From Fragilaria radians (lineage: Eukaryota > Bacillariophyta > Fragilariophyceae > Fragilariales > Fragilariaceae): a stretch of DNA of 64,000 bases. Location: NCBI GenBank assembly GCA_900642245.1, contig CAAAJI010000008.1:636617-700616 (forward strand), read 5' to 3'. Positions 11,196 through 22,418 of this stretch are shown in pieces (position 1 is the stretch's first letter; every line of letters begins with the position of its first letter). The notes under the pieces were generated by a model. It ran no database searches. It worked only from the letters and a program-made list of their open reading frames with translations, and was not told where the DNA came from. Position numbers and translations under genes: made by a program.

Positions 11196-12829
11196 CAGAG
11201 GTGGGAAAGAATTAATTGACGGAAATTAATTGTAATTTATTAACCGTTTTGGAGAATCCTTAACGGCAATAGTTGATTTTAGCAAAATTCTTGTATCAGT
11301 TAATTTTCAATTGTTTCTCGCAAGTAAATGCAACAAAACTATGTCAAGCCAAAGGAAATAATCAAGCACCTCTTCACTCAATGCGATGACAAACACTTTT
11401 CCTATGCAACAATCTTAAGTGTGGGGGGAAAGTGAAGCAAAAAATAAACACTGGGTACACCAATTTGAAAAATCATTTTAGACCATGCGTCCGTCAAGAC
11501 TTGGAGCAGATATATCTGGATATTGTAAAATCGTGTAGACAAAAAGGACTCGTCGCCTCTTATAACTTTCTCAATTAAAGCAAGAAAGGAGTCTTTAAGA
11601 TTTTAAATTGGAATGTGCAGCGGAATCCACCACTTAATGCGATTGATAATGAAATCACTCAAGATGTGCTGAATACTAAGCCCATATCCAGCAAGACTCT
11701 ACAAAAATATATTCTCTTATTGATGCAACTTGTGGAGAAAGTTATTGCAGAACACCTTCCAGGTAAACTTGGATTGCTATTTGATAGATAATGCCAGAAC
11801 TGTCCATTGCGTTGCATTATTTGCATTGTATAAAAACGATGTCTGCATTCAGAAAGAACACTTGCTAGCATTGGCTCCTCTGATAAATGAGGAAGAGCTG
11901 GGTGCATAACAGCATGTTGAATTTAAAGCACATGGTCTCATGATGCAATTGTGCAACTTGAAAAATGCAGCTAGGCTTCGTGTCTTAACGGATCTTTGCA
12001 CAAGAAAAAAGAATGTGACAAGATGGTCATTGAAGTACAACATGGCAAAAGATACATAGAGCTAGGGCTCCAAATCAAGAGTATCCGGGAAATTGAAGAT
12101 AAGGCTCCAAAAAATCATGAGTGCTAAGATTTAGCTTATCTGATGATACATCTTTCAATATTTCAAAGTATCACAAAATTTGCAGGTGAAAGGATACTCC
12201 CCACTCACAGTTGAGAGGCTTTTGATGCAATAATTGAAAATTAGTATCCTGATATGGACTATTATTTAGCTCCAACAGCCTTCTGACATTGTGAACAATC
12301 CAGATTTTGAGTCGGGACTAGTCTTGCGAGGAATCATTTGAGTTTGAAAAGCAGTGAGAAGCTAGCAATATCAAATCTATGGAAGACTTTGTCATCCTTG
12401 CCATTACAGGAAATCGAAATCTCAACATCTCAAACGCAAGCGTTGTTACTTAAACGATGAACAAGATTGATGTATTGATCACACAAGTTGTATCGCAACT
12501 TCAAACGCTATTGAAAATTTGTTCAGCACATGCAAACACGTTCTCGTAGATCAATGCAAGAGTATGTCACCAATTATGTTTGAGGCGTTACTATTCCTGA
12601 AAGTAAATCAAGAGATGTGGGATTTTTACAATTGCAATGAAATAAGGAACCAAGCGAGATGAATGAAGATTTGGATATTTATTACAATACATCAATAATT
12701 GAATAATTGATTTGCATTTTTTTATTGCAATGCTTTATTTTTTGATTTGGGGATAACTATAATTTATTTTTAGTGAATTTGAAATGCAAAATTAAAATAT
12801 AAAATAATTTTTCCCACCTTGGATGTGAT
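11188..12829 (+). mobile_element. hAT-family DNA transposon, decayed, with 8-bp target site duplication
   Basis: The element proper is 11196-12821 (1626 bp). Its left end reads CAGAGGTGGGAAAGAATTA and its right end, on the minus strand, reads CAAGGTGGGAAAAATTA; these pair as terminal inverted repeats with two one-base gaps. The octamer gatgtgat flanks it perfectly at 11188-11195 and 12822-12829, the 8-bp duplication expected of hAT. The ends begin with CA(G)AGGTGGGAAA, as in many hAT elements. The interior carries a broken transposase. At 1.6 kb it is shorter than usual autonomous hAT elements, so internal sequence has been lost. Confidence 0.85.
11420..12661 (+). pseudogene. hAT transposase pseudogene (BED finger and catalytic-core fragments)
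   Basis: Fragments lie in family order but in different frames with stops. At 11420 a BED-type zinc finger remnant reads CGG..QKINTGYTNLKNHF. Near 11770 is KLGLLFD, with ARTVHCVALFALY following from about 11790 in another frame. TRWS lies at 12018-12029, and RYIELGLQIKSI follows in a shifted frame. FLKVNQEMWDFYN sits near 12596, close to the final stop. GLxFD, the 'HxxALFA' run and TRWS are hallmarks of hAT transposases. At least three frameshifts or stops separate the pieces, so no product is expected. Confidence 0.8.
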
Positions 12830-15597
12830 GTCAAAAGATCAGAGTAGAGCACCAAAAATGTTTGTCTGTAAGAACTAGTGTACAACTACTAGAAATGGAG
12901 AGTGTCATACATGTGACAGTGTCCGAGTAATTGGGATTTCGCTAGTGTAGACCAAAGGACATTGTATCATGACAACCGGCGGAATCAGGGAGCATGAAAT
13001 GGCGCTAATCACTTAAAAGTCTCATTCGCAAACCTGAATAAAAGAGGTGTGAGATATCTGCTTGCTAGGAAAATACCGCACCACAAGTCACAAGAGATAT
13101 AAAGACAACTAAAATTACGTATGCTTCTTTGGATTGAACATCGTTTGTTTTGAATCTACCGTCACAACTTCCAAGCGCGTTTCAATATTATGTTGTATTG
13201 GTGTAAGTATAGAAGATTTTTTGACTCTTTAGCACTAAAAGGTTATTTAAGCTCAGCTTGTAGCTACTTACCAAGGTTGATTTTAAGACACTGAACTGAT
13301 CTACGTACAACCCGTTGCACAATAGAAGGATGGAATGGCATCAAGACCGAGATCGAGAACAAATCAAGTTTACTTTTCATACAAGGTAAGTACTTTCCTA
13401 TCTATGGCGCTGCAAATTTCTAAGTTCTCCAAAGTATGAACACTTTTAGTTTTCGTCATATGGTAAAGAAGGTAAGGGCTTCGAAGTATCAAGCATATGA
13501 CAATGCCATATTGGATCCGATATTCCAGCTGACATTGCTTATACTGTTACGGCGTATTCAGCAAACCACAATATAGTCATTGATTCTTAAAAGGCAGGGA
13601 ATAAAGCAATAAGGGATTATCATTGAAAGCCTGTAAATCACGGGCCAATTATTTTGCACTAAATGTACAAAACAATTTAGTATGTAGAAAAACATCTTTT
13701 CTCAACCAAGCTACATAATGAAATAATAAAGCATTACTCTGAACTGTATCACTAAAACTGATTTCCACAAACGCAGTCCCTCCAAAGGGATACTTATGAC
13801 TCTAGTGCCACAATGAATGAATTTTTCGAGAGAATTTGATGGTAATGTATTTTGGTGAAATATAATGAGTATAAAACTATTTTGAGTCTGGTGTATTTAA
13901 ATCAGGGGAGATCTCAAAACACTTTATGAAATTGCCAATAATATTCTATCGCATTGTTATAAAATATTAAGTGTGATTGAGTAAAGATATGACATTGTAT
14001 CACCCTTCCTATCCCTCGTGTGCAATCATGTATCTTTCCAAGACCCTGACATCATGCCTTTGATTATTTCCTCATTTACGTGTATTATCAACACACCCGA
14101 ATCCTTTTCAATTAAGCAAACAAAAGAATTAAACTCATATTCTCCACATACTTTCTCTTAGAGTGATACATGACATCATCTTCGCTTGTTCGGATTCATG
14201 AACGAACATTTACTGCGGCGAATATGGCTTTACCATGTAGGTCTCAACATCAATGGTGAGGGCGAATGTTTCAAATCCTTCAACCGATTTCGTAGCGTCC
14301 TTTTTTTGTTGCAAGGCACCATCCATGCTGACCATTGAACCTCCAACCTAAGGAGACTCCTGATGATACTGGAACTCTTGATAATGTATATTTTCAGCAT
14401 TGCTAGGCCATTCACCGTTGCTATATACCATCAAGTCTCACTTCTTTCTTTCGAGTTTGAACCTCCAAATTTATTTCATGAATAACATCATAAGCTTTAT
14501 CAGCAATTGCATAGATTTTGAATCTAATGCCTATTCATCTAGTTGAAACAATCCGCTTTAAAGTGCCCTGGATTCTTAAAAATAATGAAGTATTACCAGA
14601 CCGTTTTTGTTCTTTTGTTGGTATCTTCTCGATGTTGGATGTAGGGACATGTAGCCCAGTTTCCAGGATATACCTACTTTAACCCTAAATCGGTTCATAA
14701 GCAAGTCCTTTCCAATGTTAAATAAACCTTATACTGGAGGCTGATTTCAAAGTCAATCTTCCAAGCTGCAAAAATGCCTTGCATAACATATTGAAAATGA
14801 AAATAACTAGTTTATTATGTTCCAATAATGCCCACTGCAAGTCATAGGCAGTTAATTAACTCTTCAAAGCTTGAACCATACATGAGTATTTTTCATATAG
14901 AAGCCTGAATACTCTAATTTCAAACGCATGTTTTCTGCGTAAGTCATGGAACATACATCATGTTTTCATTTCAGTCGTGAAGGAGCTAAAACTGCTGCTG
15001 CTCCATGCCTCTCTAGCTTATAGGAGCAGTGCCAAATTCGTAGTCTTTTAAACACAACGGTATTGCTTTTAGTCTTCAAATTCAACCGCCACACCAATTC
15101 AATGCATGTCATTTTTTTAAATATCTGAACAAAACGTTGCACCATTGAGATCTTTATGGTAACATGGGAACTTGCCAACCATTTAAGCATTGGAATCCTG
15201 GACGGCCTTTATCCCTTCTTTCCTATAAAGGTCAGAGTCAGCATTGACTTAATATCAATCATTCTCTGGCTTTTAACCTGAGTAACAAAGTCAAAGCAAC
15301 ATCAATCAAGCAGAACAGGATCAATTACAAAATTCTAGCCCAAAAGGAGAAGTTTCATTGCAGTCTTTCGTTGAGAGGCTTAAAATCTCTAAATTAAAGT
15401 TTACGCTGTTGCCTCAGTACCTTTTCTTTAAAATTGATTCACAGGTTTCAAACTTTTCAGGAGGGAAAATAGCTTTGGTAAAGAGGAGATTCATCCCGAA
15501 GAAAATACGACGACGAAGCGTATGATCTGGAATTGGTTTTTGTATTTCGGTGATGGAATTAGGAAGATTACTAATATGCTAATCTGCAGATTCAATT
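12830..15597. other. 2.8-kb intergenic DNA with retroelement debris
   Basis: No intact gene. The part from about 14210 to 14577 carries copia-gag-like pieces (separate entry). The rest holds only short frames without motifs. Confidence 0.4.
14210..14577 (-). pseudogene. Degenerate retroelement gag fragment with zinc-knuckle remnant
   Basis: At 14577-14545 the minus strand encodes KNPGHFKADCF, the G-H-x4-C half of a retroviral-type CCHC knuckle; the first cysteine pair is lost and a stop precedes it. Downstream, 14344-14210 encodes a clean run of about 44 codons (VGGSMVSMDGALQQKK ... VKPYSPQ, stop) that I do not recognise. The piece lies inside the LTR-like copy at 15598-16133 in the expected order for a minus-strand copia element, so it may belong to that element. 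No matching second LTR was found below 13.4 kb. Confidence 0.35.
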
Positions 15598-16133
15598 TGT
15601 ATTCAATAGAAGTGCTCTAAGCTGCTCTAAGAGTTTATACAAATTGTAAATTATGATAAAAAGTTACTTTTATCCTAGATCTCTTGTNNNNNNNNNNNNN
15701 NNNNNNNNNNNNNNNNNNNNNNNNNNNNNNNNNNNNNNNNNNNNNNNNNNNNNNNNNNNNNNNNNNNNNNNNNNNNNNNNNNNNNNNNNNNNNNNNNNNN
15801 NNNNNNNNNNNNNNNNNNNNNNNNNNNNNNNNNNNNNNNNNNNNNNNNNNNNNNNNNNNNNNNNNNNNNNNNNNNNNNNNNNNNNNNNNNNNNNNNNNNN
15901 NNNNNNNNNNNNNNNNNNNNNNNNNNNNNNNNNNNNNNNNNNNNNNNNNNNNNNNNNNNNNNNNNNNNNNNNNNNNNNNTTTACTATGTACTAACGATAG
16001 CTTTGGACTTCTCCAGTATCGGTACACACACACATCTCTTAGACTTAATAATTTATAATAGTGTTATTAGACTATAGTGCTTACAACTATAGCGTTAGGT
16101 ATTATCTTAATGAGCTTAACTCAAGGTATGTCA
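15598..16133 (-). mobile_element. LTR-like repeat copy interrupted by assembly gap
   Basis: On the minus strand this unit begins TGACATACC and ends TTGAATACA (TG..CA form). Both flanks of the gap align with the copy at 53359-53890, for example gagtttatacaaattgtaa on the left and ctccagtatcggtacac on the right. It is probably the 5' LTR or a solo LTR of a copia element; gag-like debris lies on its inner side at 14.5 kb. No target duplication is evident (caatt versus agaag). Confidence 0.7.
15688..15979. other. Assembly gap (292 N)
   Basis: A run of unknown bases inside the LTR-like repeat. Apparent open frames across it are artefacts. Confidence 1.
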
Positions 16134-17498
16134 AGAAGGTCATCAAAAAGCAAATATACTAATTTCATCATACTTCAAAAAAGGTTTTAAGCTAGGATCA
16201 TTAAAGATAGTCTCTACCCAGATCATTATATTTTCCTTGTCGAGGATATATCATAATCGTATGGCTTCTACCAGAAACAGAGATGAAGACCCGGAATAGG
16301 TTTCTTTTTCTAAAGGATCAATGGATAAAATGCCTAGTTACGAAGATGCAGATCATGTGTTGGAAATCCTGATATGGAGCTATACGACGCGAATCGTTCT
16401 CACGATGAAATTTGAAGGTGTTTTAGAATTTCATTTATCTTTGGATTGTTGGAAGTCCAACTAGATTTTCCGGCTTACAAGGTAGGTGATAACTTGTCAG
16501 CTACTTTGAAGAAAAACACTGCTTCAAATTTGCACAAAAAGCATAATAACATGATATATCCATGTAACCGTGACGCATGTTTGTCAATATAGTGGTATTT
16601 TGTTTGCAATACAACTGGAGAAAGTATCAGGAATACTTCGATCACGTCACTCGTCAAGCCGGCAATTCAAAAATGTTGTATTCCACAGATTGACATGGAA
16701 ATCATATTGTTTCGATAATAATCAAAAGCTTTGAGAGGTCTCTTCAGAATTGAGGAAGGTAGTGATTTGTGCTCTTCCTAATTTTTATCTCTTCATTTTC
16801 GTCAATTTTACTGCTAATTTAAAGAGATGAAGGACCGGCGGGTTCAACAAAAACACTATTTAAGGTTGAACAAAATTTCGGGGTCTCTTTGTTGGTATAT
16901 CTTCAGTCAATTCTATGTTCCAAAATAATAAGTGGACTTCCAAGGCATTAAAGGAAACACAATTTTTAAGCTGTTTAATACCATGGAACTTTTTTTTATT
17001 TGAGTCAAACTCCTAGGTTACAGATTTAATCGATACCACAGAGTAATTTTGCCCATTCGAAATTCAGCTTTTCACATGTTCAAGATTCCTGTGATTGACC
17101 TCCTTATCAACAATCACTTACTGTATTCATCCGCTGCAACTGTTTGGAGACGGCAAACCAAGATTCGTCTTAAAATTTTGCAAGACGTCATTAGGGTATG
17201 AGTTCATTATATGCGCTGAAATGCCACAAAGGCGTTGAATGAAAGAAGGCGTAAAATTTAAAGATCGCCGCACAAGTAACACACTATCGACGTAGGGATG
17301 GAATTAAATGTGGAATAGACGCTGACCCCAGTATTCAACGGAAAAATGCTCTTCCATCTCCAAATTTCAAAACTGGCAAACTAGAACCTGACGTTACAAA
17401 CATATGATTACAAGGATTAAGTCAACCGATCACGGAATTTTTGCATTCCACGATACAAATTTCCAAACAAACAAAAAGAGAGGCCCAACAATCTAAGC
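16134..17498. other. 1.4-kb intergenic region upstream of the PIP kinase
   Basis: No supported gene. It should contain the kinase promoter and 5' UTR, but no specific element was recognised. Confidence 0.4.
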
Positions 17499-19100
17499 AT
17501 GGATGTATTTACGGCAGTGACGACGATGTCTCTATTGAGTAGCAGTTCTTTGAACTGGAAAGAGGAAGGATTAAATTCGCCGATTTCTAACGCATCTGCG
17601 ACAGACCCAGATGACACTGATGAAGACCCCCTCAAAGATTTTGAACCACTTGCTCATGCATTGGTTTATGCAGTAGCAAAAGACGAATCTCATGAGGAAA
17701 TTGAGGTTATGCCTGAGAGTGATGTTCCTAAAATTCGAGTTCATTTAAAAGAGAGCTTTTCAGGTATTCCTTTGCCGCCTCCGACAGCGAACAAAAATCG
17801 TCAAAAGAAAATTGACAAATCTCATGCCCATTACCGACTTGCTGTTGGAATGATGACAGGAATACGCGAAGCTGTTGGCGGAGTAGATGGCTTACTGGAA
17901 GCTGAGTATGAAGAGCAAGACTTTCATTCGATGACCCTCTCTAAAGAATGTCGAAGGAATCGCAAATATTCATTTCAATCGAACTCGCCTCAAAATGATG
18001 AGTTTGAGTTTAAAGCCTATGCGCCTATAGTGTTTGCGAGAATTCGTTCTCATAATGGAATTGATAAGAATTTGTTTCTTCATTCAGTTTGCGGCAATTT
18101 CCAGTATCTCGAATTCATGTCAAATGCAAAATCATCATCTTTTTTCTTTTTTTCACACGATGGTCGATACTTGATCAAAACTCTTTCGATGGAAGAGTGC
18201 CATTTCCTTGTGAAAATATTGCCCAACTACTACCAATATATTGTTCATAATCCAGAATCATTCTTGACAAGATTTTATGGGCTTTATCGAGTGCAAATGT
18301 CGGATCAAACGATTTATTTCACAATCATGAGATCTGTTTTCGACACCCAACTTCAAATGACCCACACTTTTGATCTTAAAGGAAGTACCTTAGGTCGAGA
18401 GGCTAAGGTGAGTGAATCGGTGAAGAAAGATCTGGATATAATCAAGGAAGACAGGAAGCTAGATTTGTCTCCCGTAGTACAAGATTTGATTTTACGGCAA
18501 ATCAAACGTGATTCCACGCTTTTGGCAAGGCTAGGCATCATGGACTACAGCTTTCTTCTGGGAATTCATGAGCGATCCAATGTAGAGGCTGAAAACTTCA
18601 TCATAGAGCCAGATCAAAATGCTCACATAGACTTGATATTGCAAGAGAGTAGTGATTCTCAAAACGAACATGACTTCTTGATTGATGACGAAGTTTTACG
18701 AAAGATTGGCGAAGGTCGTACTTCTCATCATGAGGACGAATATGTTAACTGGGGTAATACATGTATACTTCCCTGTATGGATGAGTGTAGTGTTAATACC
18801 AGTTTTGCTGAATCCGTTTTCGGTCCCTCTTTTACTCCCTCAGTATGGGCGGATAGCTTAGTGTATGACTCTACGTGCCCCATTTCCATCAGATCCGATG
18901 GCGGAATTGAATCATCGGACGGGAAGTGTCTTTACTATGCGGGAATCATTGATATTTTACAGCCTTACAACACTCTCAAATGGGGTGAAACTGTCGTGAA
19001 GAAAGTGCAAGGAAACGCAGAGCACGAGATATCTTGCGTTGATCCGGAAACGTATAGCAATAGATTTCTAAAATTCTTAACCAAGATACTGACGAACTGA
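17499..19100 (+). CDS. Phosphatidylinositol phosphate kinase (PIPK family)
   Basis: An intronless 533-residue protein. The catalytic domain spans about residues 115-533. Visible signatures are the invariant lysine in SHDGRYLIKT (Lys227), FDLKGST (291-297), MDYSFLLGIH (348-357), IIDILQPYN with the metal-binding Asp485, and a C-terminal specificity loop CVDPETYSNRFLKFL (513-527). The family phosphorylates phosphatidylinositol monophosphates to PI(4,5)P2 at membranes. Whether this is a PI4P 5-kinase or a PI5P 4-kinase cannot be settled by eye. The nucleotide-binding loop reads NAKSSSFFFF (209-218), where relatives carry GKSGSFFY or GASGS, so two glycines are replaced. Residues 1-105 are acidic and Ser-rich without a known domain; no MORN repeats are present, unlike plant PIP5Ks. 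An acidic insert (about 359-475) separates MDYSFLL from IIDILQ. Confidence 0.9.
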   Translation: MDVFTAVTTMSLLSSSSLNWKEEGLNSPISNASATDPDDTDEDPLKDFEPLAHALVYAVAKDESHEEIEVMPESDVPKIRVHLKESFSGIPLPPPTANKNRQKKIDKSHAHYRLAVGMMTGIREAVGGVDGLLEAEYEEQDFHSMTLSKECRRNRKYSFQSNSPQNDEFEFKAYAPIVFARIRSHNGIDKNLFLHSVCGNFQYLEFMSNAKSSSFFFFSHDGRYLIKTLSMEECHFLVKILPNYYQYIVHNPESFLTRFYGLYRVQMSDQTIYFTIMRSVFDTQLQMTHTFDLKGSTLGREAKVSESVKKDLDIIKEDRKLDLSPVVQDLILRQIKRDSTLLARLGIMDYSFLLGIHERSNVEAENFIIEPDQNAHIDLILQESSDSQNEHDFLIDDEVLRKIGEGRTSHHEDEYVNWGNTCILPCMDECSVNTSFAESVFGPSFTPSVWADSLVYDSTCPISIRSDGGIESSDGKCLYYAGIIDILQPYNTLKWGETVVKKVQGNAEHEISCVDPETYSNRFLKFLTKILTN

Positions 19101-21563
19101 GTTGAGTGTTGATATGCAGAGAAAAGATTGGCTGATTGCTGGAGACTGCAAATGCCTCAGGAATTCGAATCATTGCCAACAGTCACCACTAGACTAAAAC
19201 ATTACCGGGATTGGGAAATCTGACTTGGCTCATCGCATATCTTTTTGATATTCTTCGCATCATTACAGACATTCGATCCTGCCGTTGCTAGGAATTAGCA
19301 TATATTGTGTTGGAAGTTAGCAACTCATTTTTTTCACTTAACTTGTTTAGCTATTCATTGCATACCTTACACTGATATCAGATTAATAATATAATTACAG
19401 AACAACACTTAAAACCAGATATTTTCTTCCAATAATCGGAAATTTTAAAGATTTGTTAAACTCAATTACTTTCTACACTCATTAATCAACTTATTTTACA
19501 CAAAAAGATAAGACATGTTGTCGTGGTGACAATGTGGAAAACCGTCACTGCTGTTGCGTATAAATATCCTGCCATTCCGTTTGTTACCTTGTGGTCTTAA
19601 CATTGAGTGCCATGTAAATATTCTGCGCACTTGGGGAGCTGATTATGCGGAATAACCTGTTGATACCTTACGAGAAATGTTAAAAGGAAATTCCATCTAA
19701 GGGAAACTGCAGATGTTATCATGATGATCAAGGATTGTTCAAGTGATATGGCCTAAGCAGACGTGAATGGAAGAAGACGTTGTCAATGATTTGTGTGGAA
19801 GCCTTTTTGAGGGCACTCTGAGATGTGGGCCAGTAATTCATTCTCAGGTATTGTGGGACTGTACTGAAACTATTGCTCAGAAAAATGTTTACCAAACACT
19901 AGACATACTATACTATACAACCTTACAAAGAAAAATCATGATTTTTAGCCAAGACAAAAGAGGCAATGAATGATCTCTCAAGAGCAATGCTCCTTTATTA
20001 CTCTTTACGAATTCAATGCATTTCAATTTCTTTTGCCATGGATAGTGTGTAGAAGATGTATTTTTTTCACAAAATTAAGTGACATTTCTATTGAGGAACA
20101 CTCTTCAAGATTTTTTTTCATATCTAAAGGATAGAAGCAACGTATTCTGGAATTTAAGGAATGAATAACTGAGGCGGATAACTTTGAAATTACGAGGTAT
20201 TCATCCTCCATCTGCCTCTCTTAAATTGATGAAGGAGTATCCTGATGAATAAACATTATCCGGTATCAGCGATAACTATGTATCGAAAGCCCATAAAAGA
20301 ATGCCAAATTAAAGGAAATGTTCGTTGCCACAAAATAGAATATCAAATTGTTCAAAACTTGTGTATTCAGCACCATTGCCATAGAAATGTTATCCCTGCA
20401 CTCCTCTGGAAGTGTTATGACCTTAAGAGGGAGGTATTTGCACAAATAATGTTGAATCACCAAATATCAAGCGTGTATGCGAGTACATATTTATACTGCT
20501 TTTCAAAAACTAGCGATGAATGTACAAGGATATGCTTCTAAGATGTCAACATCGACATTTTAATTTGACACATCTTTATTTTCTGTACCATAATTAAAAT
20601 TTCCCCAACCTGAATAAATTCCAAGCGACTTCCCACTACAATTTGACACGCATTGAATTATACTTATTCTATTATTCAATTACTATCTATCAAGCCGACT
20701 AGTGACTCCTATGGTATATGATTATCTGCTCACAACCTTCAAGTTGATAAAGTCTATTGAGCAGAAATCTGAATTCTTTGAATTCATAAGAAAAATCTAT
20801 ACTACTTATAGGGATGGATTTGCATGTTTTATCAATCATGCAGGATGGTAATGTAAAGCCTCCCAAGACTAAAAGTCAATATCAATTGCAAGGTAGATTG
20901 TGTAATTCTATCAAAAAGACATGCAAAATGACTCAAAAAGTGGTTTGGTCCTGAACATTTGAATCAAGTTCAAATTCGAAAATAGGATCAGAACTAATGC
21001 AAATTGGATAGTAATTTGAATCGCATAATGCCAGCATAGAGCAGTAAACTGTGACATTTCTAATCAGGAAATGACATCAATAATTGGCGACAAACCTAAA
21101 GTTTAAGGAAGCAATCAGTTTCAGTGCCAAAGTCACAGATAAAAAATGAGATTCAAAATTGTCATCTTTTGGATGTAATGTATGATTTGGCACTTGTAAG
21201 GTAACGTCTTGATGCTTTACATTGACAGTATCATTGGATTAAATACAAGCCTAGATTCAAGAGCATGTTCTACAAAAAGTGAACTTGAAAAGTAAGAGCT
21301 TTATTGGATTACATCACACACAAAAATTCTTCAGGGTGCACATTTAAAATAAGATTCAATCATTTTATTTTTCATTTAAACTTTACATAAGACCTCTGCT
21401 TTTACTTATAGTGAACTTAGATCACCAATATAATTCACATCTTTTCATTAATGATTACCGCCTGATGATAGGCAAACTCATTCTTACAGAAAGATCGTAA
21501 GACTACAAATTCAACATCTAGTGAATGTGAAATCAACTTCATCCCGTTGCAGTTATAAGTCAC
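19101..21563. other. 2.5-kb intergenic region, no supported gene
   Basis: Convergent gene ends flank it. Short frames at 19767-19973 and 20245-20541 lack motifs. No RNA gene or repeat was recognised. Confidence 0.4.
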
Positions 21564-22418
21564 CTAAATCTCTCCTTCATCCAAGATATATTTCTGTTGA
21601 GTAGCACACTGGCCCTGGATGGTCATTGCAAGAATTTCACTCCAACGGTCAATCAATGACTTGTCATGGACTGACAGCATTGACGTGCTATGCTTGTTCG
21701 AATGTTTCAATTCATTTTCGGCTACGTCAGTTTCCTCTACGGAGGTAAGAGATCCCTCATCTTCTCTTTCCTCATACAATGTACTGAGTTCTTCGTTAAA
21801 GATGTGAGCCATTTTATGTTTCTTTGGAGAATTATGATTACATCCTTCAACTCGAGGTGACGAAGATTTATTCAACAGGACTTCATTGTGAAATATTGGG
21901 CTATGGATCAGATATTCGTCATCGTCATGCGCCTCACTTGGAGCAGCATCGTTCGAGGATGTAATAACCACCAATCCGTGGAAAAAATGTGATCCCATTT
22001 TCTCTTCGCATCCCTCTGAAGAGTCACTACCACAAAATGAGAGTTCTGGGTCTGGGTACTGAAAGATATCATCAAAATTGGTGTTATCCGCAAAGCTGAT
22101 ATCTAGAGAAGCATTAGAAAGTATATCCCTGGCTTGTTTACTTAATTGGCTTGAGAATGAAATTGGTGGGAAACTTCTCGAGTAAGTTAAGTCATCAATT
22201 TCTATCGGAAAAAGAAATCTTTCACTTGCATTCGGTTGCATAGATGTGGTACGCGTAAGAGGAACATCGAATGAAGAGATACTTTGTAGTGTCACTGAGA
22301 ACTCTGATCTAGAAGCCAAAATCTCTGTCATGTCATAGGACGACTTGCTTTGACCATCGTCGATACGCTTACTTTTCACTGCGCAGATACTAGACTTGAT
22401 CTTTTTGAGAAGACCCAT
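21564..22418 (-). CDS. Acidic, Ser-rich protein of unknown function
   Basis: A 284-residue product if started at the ATG at 22418 (MGLLKKIKSS); the frame opens slightly further upstream, but only with TTG. The sequence is rich in Ser, Asp and Glu and has no hydrophobic span and no motif I can name. The basic start MGLLKKIKSSICAVKSKR is followed by low-complexity acidic sequence such as ELSTLYEEREDEGSLTSVEE. The C-terminus (SLIDRWSEILAMTIQGQ) looks like an amphipathic helix. Predicted soluble and largely disordered. The frame's length in AT-rich DNA supports a real gene, but function is unknown. Confidence 0.6.
   Translation of the reverse strand: MGLLKKIKSSICAVKSKRIDDGQSKSSYDMTEILASRSEFSVTLQSISSFDVPLTRTTSMQPNASERFLFPIEIDDLTYSRSFPPISFSSQLSKQARDILSNASLDISFADNTNFDDIFQYPDPELSFCGSDSSEGCEEKMGSHFFHGLVVITSSNDAAPSEAHDDDEYLIHSPIFHNEVLLNKSSSPRVEGCNHNSPKKHKMAHIFNEELSTLYEEREDEGSLTSVEETDVAENELKHSNKHSTSMLSVHDKSLIDRWSEILAMTIQGQCATQQKYILDEGEI

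Noticed and set aside
15635..16058. Open frames of 113-132 codons spanning the N run
   Set aside because: Almost all codons are unknown bases; the frame is only open because N contains no stop.
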